The notes under the pieces are model-generated. The model was not told the origin of the DNA, did no database searches, and saw only the letters and a program-made list of their open reading frames with translations. A DNA stretch of 64,000 nt from CALBPI01 sp039027435 (GTDB lineage Bacteria; Pseudomonadota; Gammaproteobacteria; Steroidobacterales; Woeseiaceae). Each line of letters begins with the position of its first letter. Position 1 is the stretch's first letter. The stretch spans positions 1 through 64,000 of the forward strand of contig JBCCKF010000014.1 of the NCBI GenBank assembly GCA_039027435.1, read 5' to 3'. This document shows positions 9,082 to 16,311 of this stretch, piece by piece. Made by a program: the position numbers and the translations under genes.

Positions 9082-9699
9082 ATGGCTCAGTTCCGTGAAA
9101 TGGTCTACAGCGCAGCGAAGCGTATATTCAATAAGCACCTGTTGGTGGCAGATGTCATTTCAAAGCAGATCGAAGATCCAAAGGATAAGAAGATCAACAC
9201 CGATTTGGTGGTCCGGGAGGCGAGTCGTGCTGAGCTTGCAGAGGCATGCAAAAACCGAGGCCTCGATCTCTCTTCATCTTTTCTCACAGCAGCCGAGCAG
9301 CGAGACGATCTTTGTATAGCTGCTTTCGATGAGGGTGCGCTCGTCGCCTATTCGTGGGTGGCATTCAGCGGCGCGCCTCACGCGTCGGATGTTGCGGTAG
9401 TCGTGCCACCACCCTTTGTCTATATCTACAAGTCATTTTGCGCGCCGACTCATCGTGGGCGATCGATCATGCGCGACGTGGGTTGGGAGCGTGATCGACA
9501 TGCATTACGCAGAGGTAGAACCCATGCCATCGGCTTCATCGAATGGGGGAACCAGTCCTCAATGCGTGCCTACACTAAGGCAGGGGGGCGATCGCTCGGT
9601 GTCGTTGGGTTCGTTCGTTGCTTTGGCCGAGTCAACACTTTCCGCTCAAGGACTGTGAAACCCACAGGATTCTGTTTCACTGCTCGCATCGAAAAATAA
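9082..9699 (+). CDS. GNAT-like acetyltransferase
   Basis: This 205-residue soluble protein has features of the GNAT fold. A strand/acceptor region is followed by a segment resembling acetyl-CoA binding motif A (APTHRGRSIMRDVGWERDRH). Then comes GFIEWGNQSSMRAYTKAGGRS, which matches the usual N-x-x-S/A-x-R-x-Y-x-K-x-G motif B of acetyltransferases. The substrate is unknown. Start ATG 9082 is preferred over the GTG at 9073, three codons upstream. No operon partner is evident, because 50 bases or more separate it from genes on both sides. Confidence 0.6.
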   Translation: MAQFREMVYSAAKRIFNKHLLVADVISKQIEDPKDKKINTDLVVREASRAELAEACKNRGLDLSSSFLTAAEQRDDLCIAAFDEGALVAYSWVAFSGAPHASDVAVVVPPPFVYIYKSFCAPTHRGRSIMRDVGWERDRHALRRGRTHAIGFIEWGNQSSMRAYTKAGGRSLGVVGFVRCFGRVNTFRSRTVKPTGFCFTARIEK

Positions 9700-9858
9700 G
9701 TGATCAGGTAACGGCGAAATCTGGTATCGCCGGAGTACCGCCACGTCGCGAGCAGTTTCGCTGCATACGTCTGAAATCTGCGTGTTCTTGTAACCAATTC
9801 GCGAGCCCGGCGCTACAAGCTGAGTGAAACATCACATCGGTAGTGCGGGGTACAAGCG

Positions 9859-10803
9859 ATGGAGCAACTTCTGCGATTCTTCAACGGCATCATCAATGCA
9901 GCAATCACCTACGGTGCCTTATTCATGGGGTTGGTTGGATGCGATGAAGAGGTCGCAGAGATCGAGAATGCGACGCCAGCCGCTTGCGAGCACTGCCCGC
10001 AAATGGTCGCTATCGATGCGGGCGCTTTCCTGCTGGGCTCGCCTGAAGACGAACCGGGTCATGTGGACGACGAAGGCCCGCAAAGGGAGATCAACGTCGC
10101 TGCATTTTCGATTTCTCGCTACGAAATCACGGTCGCCCAGTTTCGAGCATTCACAGATGCAACGGGATATACGGATGATGCCGGCTGCTTTGTGATGACA
10201 CCGAGCGGGACATGGGGTTTCGATCCATCTGCGTCTTGGCGTAATCCGGGCTTTGATCAAGACGAGGATCACCCGGTCGTATGCGTCACCTGGGAAGCCG
10301 TCAACGCCTACATCCAGTGGTTGAATACGCAGGTAGCAGATGTAAATTTTCGACTTCTTTCGGAGGCGGAGTGGGCCTATGCAGCACGGGCCGGCACCAC
10401 CTCCGCGTATTGGTGGGGCAGTGAAGAAGACGACTTCTGCGAATACACCAATGGCGTCGATCAGACAGCCCGCGCGACCTATCCCGGCTGGGAGCGATCC
10501 GGTAATTGTAACGACGGGTTTCTCTATACCGCACCGGTTGGCCACTACAAGCGCCCCAACGCATTTGGCGTAGAGGACATGGTTGGCAATGTCTGGGAAT
10601 GGGTGGCGGACTGCTACGTCGACAACTTTGCTGAGCATCCGACCGATGCAACGGCAATCGAGAGCGCGGATTGCGAGAAGCGCGTGTTTCGAGGCGGTGC
10701 GTGGGGGGACTACGGATCGTTCTACTTGCGCACGGCATATCGCGGGGCCTGGAACGGCACGCAGGCATTTGCGATGGCGGGATTTCGAGTGGCTGCGAAT
10801 TGA
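9859..10803 (+). CDS. Formylglycine-generating-enzyme-like (SUMF1) lipoprotein
   Basis: The 314-residue protein has the FGE-sulfatase/SUMF1 fold: MVAIDAGAFLLGS near the start of the domain, SRYEITVAQFRAF, the central LLSEAEWAYAARAG block and GNVWEWVADCY. It ends with RVFRGGAWGDYGSFYLRTAYR and GFRV. In genuine formylglycine-generating enzymes the RGGSW block is followed by catalytic cysteines, and here those positions are Gly and Phe/Tyr. It is therefore probably not an FGE but a binding or structural member of the PvdO/EgtB-like superfamily. A hydrophobic N-terminus ends in LVGC (Cys28), a good lipobox, suggesting a lipoprotein. Other cysteines (EHCPQM, DDAGCF) may form disulfides. Confidence 0.75.
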   Translation: MEQLLRFFNGIINAAITYGALFMGLVGCDEEVAEIENATPAACEHCPQMVAIDAGAFLLGSPEDEPGHVDDEGPQREINVAAFSISRYEITVAQFRAFTDATGYTDDAGCFVMTPSGTWGFDPSASWRNPGFDQDEDHPVVCVTWEAVNAYIQWLNTQVADVNFRLLSEAEWAYAARAGTTSAYWWGSEEDDFCEYTNGVDQTARATYPGWERSGNCNDGFLYTAPVGHYKRPNAFGVEDMVGNVWEWVADCYVDNFAEHPTDATAIESADCEKRVFRGGAWGDYGSFYLRTAYRGAWNGTQAFAMAGFRVAAN

Positions 10804-10827
10804 CTGACGCGGTTGGGTTCAATCCGC

Positions 10828-10833
10828 TATATT
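10828..10833 (+). promoter_or_regulatory. -10-like TATATT just before ATG
   Basis: TATATT ends seven bases before the ATG at 10841, so transcription would start at or next to the start codon. There is no ribosome binding site in the gap. A -35 match is weak. This resembles sites before 20681, 61372 and 63526 and suggests leaderless transcription. Confidence 0.35.
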
Positions 10834-10840
10834 CGGGCGT

Positions 10841-11218
10841 ATGAATCTGATATCGCCGGAGTCTCGGGATCGACTGGCTCGCTTGCATAGTGAAGCGGCT
10901 GCAGAGCTTGAGAACCTCGAGCATGCGCTGGATGACGTACCGATTCCGGTCGATTTGCTCCGCCTGACCGATCATTTTGTTGATGTCAGCCTGCGTGGCC
11001 AGGAGTGGCAACCGCCGGAGTCCATGACGCCCATTGAGAAGGCTTGTCTCGACTACTGCGGTCAGTTTATGGCATCGGTTGCCAGTATTGAGGATGCGCA
11101 GGTTGCGGCCTTGCGCGAGCACTTATCGCCCGATCAGGTCTATCTCTACGCGAACGCCGTGTATTTGATTGAGATGTCGAAGCGATTGGACCTTACGCTG
11201 GAGGCGGTATTGCCATGA
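10841..11218 (+). CDS. Carboxymuconolactone-decarboxylase-like helper protein without CxxC
   Basis: This 125-residue helical protein is not a recognised family on its own. Residues about 60-120 (TPIEKACLDYCGQFM, then LSPDQVYLYANAVYLIEMSKRL) resemble the second half of the AhpD/CMD fold found in the next gene (ALALCDAMIM, then FDAAQIAEICVDVMKWS). The catalytic CxxC half is absent. Its TGA overlaps the next ATG (ATGA), so the two are translationally coupled and may form a hetero-oligomer. The gene has no visible ribosome binding site and sits seven bases after a TATATT hexamer. Confidence 0.5.
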   Translation: MNLISPESRDRLARLHSEAAAELENLEHALDDVPIPVDLLRLTDHFVDVSLRGQEWQPPESMTPIEKACLDYCGQFMASVASIEDAQVAALREHLSPDQVYLYANAVYLIEMSKRLDLTLEAVLP

Positions 11219-11745
11219 GTACACCATCACCCCGCATCGCAGCCGATGAGCTGAGTTTTGGCGCATTCTTTGGCAGTGAACTTGAGCAGCATATCGGTGC
11301 CTTTGCTGCGGCGGCCGTCAGAGCACGGTCAATTGATCCTGTAACCACCGAAATCATTCGATTGCGATGCGCCCAGATGCACGATTGCCGTCTATGCGGA
11401 TCACTGCGTGTGCGTGAGGCGCTCGATTCGGGTTTCGACGAAGACATGCAGCGGAAGATTGGGGCGTGGGAGTCGAGTGACTTCAGTCCGAAGATCAAGG
11501 CAGCGCTCGCTTTGTGTGATGCGATGATCATGCATCCAGGCGCGATCGATCCTGCGCTGCGGGAGTCCGTGTCCGAGCATTTCGATGCCGCGCAGATCGC
11601 GGAGATTTGTGTGGATGTGATGAAGTGGAGTCAGCAAAAAGCTCTGGTGTCTTTGCGGATTGAACCGCCGGCATCCGAGGACTCGCTTACCGAATTACGT
11701 TTCGACGAAGCAGGCAATCCGGTGTTCGGAGAGGCACTCGATTAA
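11215..11745 (+). CDS. Carboxymuconolactone decarboxylase / AhpD-like protein
   Basis: This 176-residue protein carries the CMD/AhpD signature: EIIRLRCAQMHDCRLCGSLRVREAL. The cysteine pair C-R-L-C is followed by the helix typical of AhpD-type peroxidase or reductase partners. The family includes AhpD-type disulfide reductases and gamma-carboxymuconolactone decarboxylases. The CxxC favours a redox role. It is coupled by ATGA overlap to the CxxC-less relative upstream. No aromatic-degradation genes are nearby, so an oxidative-stress or detoxification role is more plausible than ring-cleavage metabolism, but this is inference. Confidence 0.75.
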   Translation: MSTPSPRIAADELSFGAFFGSELEQHIGAFAAAAVRARSIDPVTTEIIRLRCAQMHDCRLCGSLRVREALDSGFDEDMQRKIGAWESSDFSPKIKAALALCDAMIMHPGAIDPALRESVSEHFDAAQIAEICVDVMKWSQQKALVSLRIEPPASEDSLTELRFDEAGNPVFGEALD

Positions 11746-11752
11746 CCGCGGC

Positions 11753-13036
11753 ATGCACGACCCTGATTCGACCACAACAGAACAAATAGAGCGCGATCGT
11801 CAGTTCGAAGCGTTTAAAGCCGGGGACGCGAACAGCAAAGATCTTGTTCTTCGATCCGTATTGGTTGCGGCGGTCGGCGTCGCGCTATGGTTTGCCACGC
11901 AGCAGCCTGTGATGCTGATTTGGGGTTTCGGCTACACAGTCGTCAATGTCGCCTACGCAAGTTTCCTGAATCGTCAGGCTTTCCCGATCAGCAAAGTGAG
12001 CCTGTTCTTAACGGCAATGCTCAGCGTCATAATGGCTGCCTGGTACACCGCGATGCTGATCTACATCGTTATCCTGCCAGATCCGTATTATTTGACCCTC
12101 GCGGCCATCGGTGTTGTTGGCGCAGGCATGCACTGCTTGATGTTGAATCGTCAGTGGTCGTATTCCGCTTATGTTGATGTGGCGGCAACGATAATTCCGG
12201 CGATCGCCGTCGCAGTGATTGCTGCGACAGATATCCCAACACCTTCGATTCGCTTTGCGACGGCTTTGGGAGGCATTTTCGTTGCAGGCTATTTCTGGCA
12301 TTGCCTTAAAGAAATCATCGCTGAGCGCGAGACGTTTGAAGTGGGCATCAAATCAGATCTCCAGGATCAGAAGATGCGAGCACTTGGACAGCTCACGAGC
12401 GGCGTGGCACACGACTTCAACAATTTGCTAGCGATCGTGCTAGCAAATATCGAACTCTCGAAAACCGATGACGATAAGGCGCGTGTCGAGAAGTATCTTT
12501 CGGACGCCGAAACCGCAGCACAAAGCGGCGCAACGCTGATCCGGCAGCTCATGGCCTACGTTCGCAAGTCGCGACTCGAAGTGACCGACGTCAGTCTGCG
12601 TGCGCTCTTCTCGAGACTGTCTTCGGTATTAAGCCGTCTTTTACCGCCGCAAATTGAATTGCAGGTTTCCATCGGTGATCAGGACCGCTACATCCGAGGT
12701 GATGCGACACTTTTGGAGACCGCCATTCTGAACTTGGTGATCAACGCGCGCGATGCGATTGGGGATGCCGTCGGAAGAATTACAGTGAGTGCCGAAGAAA
12801 GCGCGGTTGCGGGTTTCGTCGTTATCCGTGTCAGCGATACGGGCCCTGGGATGGACGCCGAGACCATTGAGCGCGCCTCAGAGCCTTTTTATACGACCAA
12901 GAGGAGCGGAGAAGGGTCAGGCCTTGGTTTGTCGATGGTCAAGGGCTTTGCTGAACAATCGGGCGGGCAACTGTCGCTACAGAACGGCCAGTCTGGCGGT
13001 CTGATCGCGAGCTTGAGTTTGCCGCATACGGCGTAG
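11753..13036 (+). CDS. Membrane-bound sensor histidine kinase
   Basis: The 427-residue protein has about five N-terminal membrane segments (roughly residues 25-180) without an obvious periplasmic sensor domain. A HisKA segment has the phospho-acceptor H220 in SGVAHDFNNLLA. A HATPase domain has N-box NLVINARDAIGD, G1 box DTGPGMD, F-box EPFYTTK and G2 box GSGLGLSMV. The HDFNN H-box is typical of the NtrB/hybrid-type kinase subfamily. No response regulator gene lies in the neighbourhood, so this is an orphan kinase with unknown input and output. The ATG at 11753 is the first start after the preceding stop. A longer in-frame extension back to 11660 would overlap the CMD gene. Confidence 0.85.
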   Translation: MHDPDSTTTEQIERDRQFEAFKAGDANSKDLVLRSVLVAAVGVALWFATQQPVMLIWGFGYTVVNVAYASFLNRQAFPISKVSLFLTAMLSVIMAAWYTAMLIYIVILPDPYYLTLAAIGVVGAGMHCLMLNRQWSYSAYVDVAATIIPAIAVAVIAATDIPTPSIRFATALGGIFVAGYFWHCLKEIIAERETFEVGIKSDLQDQKMRALGQLTSGVAHDFNNLLAIVLANIELSKTDDDKARVEKYLSDAETAAQSGATLIRQLMAYVRKSRLEVTDVSLRALFSRLSSVLSRLLPPQIELQVSIGDQDRYIRGDATLLETAILNLVINARDAIGDAVGRITVSAEESAVAGFVVIRVSDTGPGMDAETIERASEPFYTTKRSGEGSGLGLSMVKGFAEQSGGQLSLQNGQSGGLIASLSLPHTA

Positions 13037-13043
13037 ACTGCAG

Positions 13044-13262
13044 CTAACCGGTGTACTGAAACACCGTCTCCAGCGATTCGTCGAATACCCGCGCGATCCG
13101 AAAAGCGACCTCTAGCGAAGGCGAATACTTCCTCGCTTCGATAGCGATCACTGTCTGGCGTGTTACGCCTATGGCGTCCGCGAGTGCCTGTTGTGTCATC
13201 TCGCCGTGCTGCGCACGGAGCGTGCGAATCGAGTTATCGATGGGTAGTTTCGTCTTCCCCAT
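13044..13262 (-). CDS. Small XRE-family HTH regulator
   Basis: This 72-residue protein is a single Cro/C1-type helix-turn-helix (QQALADAIGVTRQTVIAIE), followed by the characteristic YSPSLEVAFRIARVFDESLETVF tail of small regulators such as YgzD-like proteins. Its ATG overlaps the upstream stop by one base (TAATG), so it is translationally coupled to the membrane protein before it. Small XRE regulators paired with a membrane protein usually autoregulate. The palindrome at 13708-13755 is the obvious operator candidate. The gene converges with the histidine kinase, only seven bases apart. Confidence 0.85.
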   Translation of the reverse strand: MGKTKLPIDNSIRTLRAQHGEMTQQALADAIGVTRQTVIAIEARKYSPSLEVAFRIARVFDESLETVFQYTG

Positions 13263-13681
13263 TACACGCCACGTCGATAGAACAGAATTCTCAGGCCCAT
13301 GCACAGCAGCGTGCTCAGCAACAGCGAAGCGAGGAGGCCGTGAGCTACCAGTACGTTGTTTATCCCGAACACCATGGCGCAGATCGCACCGATGATCCCT
13401 ACGCCGAGGACCCAAGAGGACAAATATTCCGACCGCCAGGCGATCATGCGATCTCGCTCGTCCGACTGATCACCTTTGCTGGTGGCGACCGCCACGATAT
13501 TGCCGGCGATTAGTGTGAAGACCAGCAGGACGACGCTGATCGAGAACACCGGGACGTATGCGCGAATGTCGTTGACGCCGGCGCTGTACATTTTGGTGGC
13601 AGCAAAAAAGTAGCTGCCGAGTACCAGCACTAACGCCCCGAATTGCACCCAAGCCGATTTTTCTTCGAATCCTGCGTTCAT
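13262..13681 (-). CDS. Small membrane protein paired with XRE regulator
   Basis: This 139-residue protein has four predicted membrane helices (about residues 12-30, 37-60, 82-102 and 108-128) and a cytoplasmic loop containing SKGDQSDERDRMI, a segment seen in DUF2178-like proteins. GGGAGG six bases before ATG 13681 fixes the start. It is the first gene of a two-gene operon with the XRE regulator, under a good promoter (TTGACA, 17 bases, TATCTT on the minus strand). The function is unknown; the pairing suggests the membrane protein may modulate or be controlled by the regulator. Confidence 0.65.
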   Translation of the reverse strand: MNAGFEEKSAWVQFGALVLVLGSYFFAATKMYSAGVNDIRAYVPVFSISVVLLVFTLIAGNIVAVATSKGDQSDERDRMIAWRSEYLSSWVLGVGIIGAICAMVFGINNVLVAHGLLASLLLSTLLCMGLRILFYRRGV

Positions 13682-13707
13682 TTGTCCCTCCCGTATTTGT
13701 AACATTG

Positions 13708-13755
13708 ATGTAAAAGATATTTGACATCGAAGTCATTGTCAAAGATTTTTTACAT
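13708..13755. promoter_or_regulatory. Palindromic divergent promoter/operator
   Basis: Two 19-base arms, ATGTAAAAGATATTTGACA (13708-13726) and the reverse complement of ATGTAAAAAATCTTTGACA (13737-13755), match at 17 of 19 positions around a 10-base spacer. Each arm contains a perfect TTGACA -35 box. On the minus strand it is followed 17 bases later by TATCTT. On the plus strand the hexamer 17 bases later is GATTTT. The site lies between the XRE/membrane-protein operon and the membrane-protein gene at 13808. Occupancy by a dimeric regulator would block both promoters. The XRE protein encoded next door is the best candidate. Confidence 0.6.
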
Positions 13756-13807
13756 CCGTGGGTTCAATGACGTCGAACCCATCAGCAAACCCGATACCAG
13801 AACAGTT

Positions 13808-14593
13808 ATGACCCAACGTTTAAATCGAGACCAAATGGCCAATGGCGATGGCCGCGATCGGTTCTTTCTCTGGATGGCGCTCGCGCTACTCGCGTTTGTC
13901 ATCATCGGCTTTGCGCCTTCTTTTTTTCTGCGTCCGATAACCGATGCACCGCCGTTGCGAACGCATATCCTGATCCACGCAGTCACACTGACCGCTTGGT
14001 TTGTGTGGTTTGTCGGGCAGACCGCGATGATTCAGGCCGGTAATGTCCGTCTGCACAGGTCGCTCGGAGTGGCCGGCGCGATCATTGGTGCTGTGTGCGT
14101 CGTCACAGGGCCGCTCGCAACCACGACCGCAATCGAGTCGCTGCTCGCCACAGGGGTGAGCTGGGATTCGGATATGAGCGAGGAGCCAACCCGCGGCATC
14201 GAAGGGATATCAGTCGCGCAATTCGGACCGGCGCTCGTGTTCGGGAATATCGCGAGTACGATCGCGTTTGCGGTCTTGTTGGCGGCCGGCATCGGTTTTC
14301 GCAGACGTGCCGATTTTCATAAACGTCTGATGCTGCTTGCCTCGATCAGCTTCATAGGTCCGGCCATTTCGCGAATCGCCCGTTGGCCAGTATTTCGCGG
14401 GGAAGATGGGCTGTTCATTCCAGTGGCTTTTGGCGGACTTCTTGTTGCGATATGGCTGTATGATCGCAAGTCGCTAGGTTACATCCATAAAGCCACACTA
14501 CTCGGGTCATTGACCTTGGTAGGTTTGCTGATCGCAGGGCTGGTTTTCTCTGCAACGCCGTGGGGGCTTGCGATAGCAAAATCCATGGCTTGA
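13808..14593 (+). CDS. Multi-spanning membrane protein, paralogue of 8184 gene
   Basis: This 261-residue protein has about seven hydrophobic segments. Histidines occur near helix ends (THILIHAVTLTAW; LHRSLGVAG; FHKRLML), and the GPAISR block is shared with the protein at 8184-9023. The two therefore belong to one family whose biochemical role I cannot name; ligand-like histidines hint at haem or metal binding. The ATG at 13808 is chosen, because an upstream in-frame start at 13721 would fall inside the palindromic promoter. The gene probably depends on that promoter and may share control with the XRE module. Confidence 0.6.
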   Translation: MTQRLNRDQMANGDGRDRFFLWMALALLAFVIIGFAPSFFLRPITDAPPLRTHILIHAVTLTAWFVWFVGQTAMIQAGNVRLHRSLGVAGAIIGAVCVVTGPLATTTAIESLLATGVSWDSDMSEEPTRGIEGISVAQFGPALVFGNIASTIAFAVLLAAGIGFRRRADFHKRLMLLASISFIGPAISRIARWPVFRGEDGLFIPVAFGGLLVAIWLYDRKSLGYIHKATLLGSLTLVGLLIAGLVFSATPWGLAIAKSMA

Positions 14594-14625
14594 GTTGTCG
14601 GTCTCTCTGTTTGAGGACATTCAGA

Positions 14626-16287
14626 ATGGAAATCGATCGTCGTAAAGCTCTGTTAGGGCTCACCTCAGCTTTGGTGCTCCCGCGCTGTGTCGCCGCCGAT
14701 CTTCGCGGACAGGCATTCTCCAACGAAGTGTTTATGCAAGGTGTGGCCAGTGGCGACCCCGGCGAGGATAGCGTCGTTTTGTGGACCCGCGTGTCGGGTC
14801 AGTCTGGCGAGGTTGCTGTCGATTGGTCGGTTGCGACTGATCCCGCGATGCGCGACACGTTGATCAAAGGCACGGTCTATACCTCCGAGATTCGTGATTA
14901 CACCGTGAAGGTCATTCCCGAAGGGCTACCGGCAGGGACTGAGCTCTACTACCGATTCGTCGTCGGCGGTGTGGTCTCCCCGGTGGGGCGCACAAGAACG
15001 TTGCCAACCGGCGAACTTGACTCGCTAGTGATCGCAGTCGCGAGTTGCTCAAACTATCCGTTCGGACGATTCAACGGATATCAGGCGATCGCCGACGACC
15101 CGGACATCGATATCGTCGTGCATCTCGGTGATTACATCTACGAGTACGATGAGAACGGGTATGGAGGCAACGAGGGGCGCGCCCTTGGACGTGTGCATGA
15201 GCCACGCCACGAGACGGTAACGCTGTCCGACTATCGAATACGTCATGCTCAGTACAAGACCGATTCCGGGTCGCTAGCCATGCATGCGATGCATCCCTTG
15301 ATCGCAATCTGGGATGACCATGAGTCGGCAAACAATCCATGGTCCGGTGGTGCGCAGAATCACCAGGAGGGGGAGGGCGAATGGATCGATCGTCGTAGCG
15401 TCTCACTACGTGCGTACTTCGAATGGATGCCGGTGCGTGAACCGGACGTTGGCGAATCGCGTGAGTCACGTCGTGCCCACTTTCGTTTCGGTGATCTCGC
15501 GAGTCTTTACGCGGTCGAAACACGCCACATGGCGCGCTCCGAGCAAATCGATCTGGGTGCGTACGAGGACTCGCTAACATCGCCCGAGGCAGCCGCAGAG
15601 TTCTACGAACGTGTAGTTGGTGACGAAAGTCGCGAGATGATGAGCCAGTCTGACGAGATGTTTCTCGCGGAAGGGCTCAAGGCATCGGTCGACGCAGGTG
15701 AGCCTTGGCGAGTGTTGGCGAACCAGACGATTCTTGCGCGGGTAGTGGCAGCGCCGCTGGATGATCCTGTATTTCTTGAGGCTACCGAAAATCTGGATGG
15801 ATGGATCGCGAACTACGCAAAGTCGCTGATTGAGGTTGGAGCGCTCGGCATCCCGGCGAACCTGGATGCCTGGGACGGATATCCTGCAGCGCGCGAGCGA
15901 CTCTATTCGCTTGCTGCCGATGCCGGCGCGCGGGACCTGCTCGTCATCACCGGAGATACTCATATTTTTGGGCAGAACTACCTGCGGCGCGCGAACGGTG
16001 ACTCTGCTGGGGTGGAACTTGGCACAACAGGTATTTCTTCACCCCGTGGGTTGTATGAGCTTGGTGATATCGCTAACGATCGGCATGACAAGCTTTTGGT
16101 CGAAACTAACGACAGCATCGAATGGATGGATGGTCGCTATCGTGGCTACATCAAACTGACGCTTGAGCATACCAAGGCTCAGGCTGACTTCATCGCTGTC
16201 TCAACCATCGAGACTCGTAACTTTGAAACCAAGGTGATTCGTTCTGTCGACATCGTTCGGCGCGATGGTGCGCTCGACTACGCCTAG
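14626..16287 (+). CDS. phoD: PhoD-family alkaline phosphatase/phosphodiesterase
   Basis: The 553-residue protein matches PhoD. It has a twin-arginine-like leader (DRRKALLGL), then the N-terminal PhoD domain with QGVASGDPGEDSVVLWTR. The metallophosphatase core follows, with VHLGDYIYEY, a WDDHE block and GDTHIFG near the C-terminus. These Asp, His and Asn residues bind the Fe/Ca centre in PhoD. The protein should be exported by Tat and release phosphate from phosphodiesters such as teichoic acids, phospholipids or nucleic acids. GAGGA nine bases before ATG supports the start. No pho-box was identified. The following cNMP-domain gene starts 24 bases downstream, so cotranscription is possible. 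Confidence 0.9.
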   Translation: MEIDRRKALLGLTSALVLPRCVAADLRGQAFSNEVFMQGVASGDPGEDSVVLWTRVSGQSGEVAVDWSVATDPAMRDTLIKGTVYTSEIRDYTVKVIPEGLPAGTELYYRFVVGGVVSPVGRTRTLPTGELDSLVIAVASCSNYPFGRFNGYQAIADDPDIDIVVHLGDYIYEYDENGYGGNEGRALGRVHEPRHETVTLSDYRIRHAQYKTDSGSLAMHAMHPLIAIWDDHESANNPWSGGAQNHQEGEGEWIDRRSVSLRAYFEWMPVREPDVGESRESRRAHFRFGDLASLYAVETRHMARSEQIDLGAYEDSLTSPEAAAEFYERVVGDESREMMSQSDEMFLAEGLKASVDAGEPWRVLANQTILARVVAAPLDDPVFLEATENLDGWIANYAKSLIEVGALGIPANLDAWDGYPAARERLYSLAADAGARDLLVITGDTHIFGQNYLRRANGDSAGVELGTTGISSPRGLYELGDIANDRHDKLLVETNDSIEWMDGRYRGYIKLTLEHTKAQADFIAVSTIETRNFETKVIRSVDIVRRDGALDYA

Positions 16288-16311
16288 GTCACCGCTGACA
16301 GGAATTGCGCT

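Noticed and set aside
9712..9732. CGGCGA/TCGCCG hairpin after the GNAT gene
   Set aside because: Stem of six bases but no T run; not a convincing terminator.
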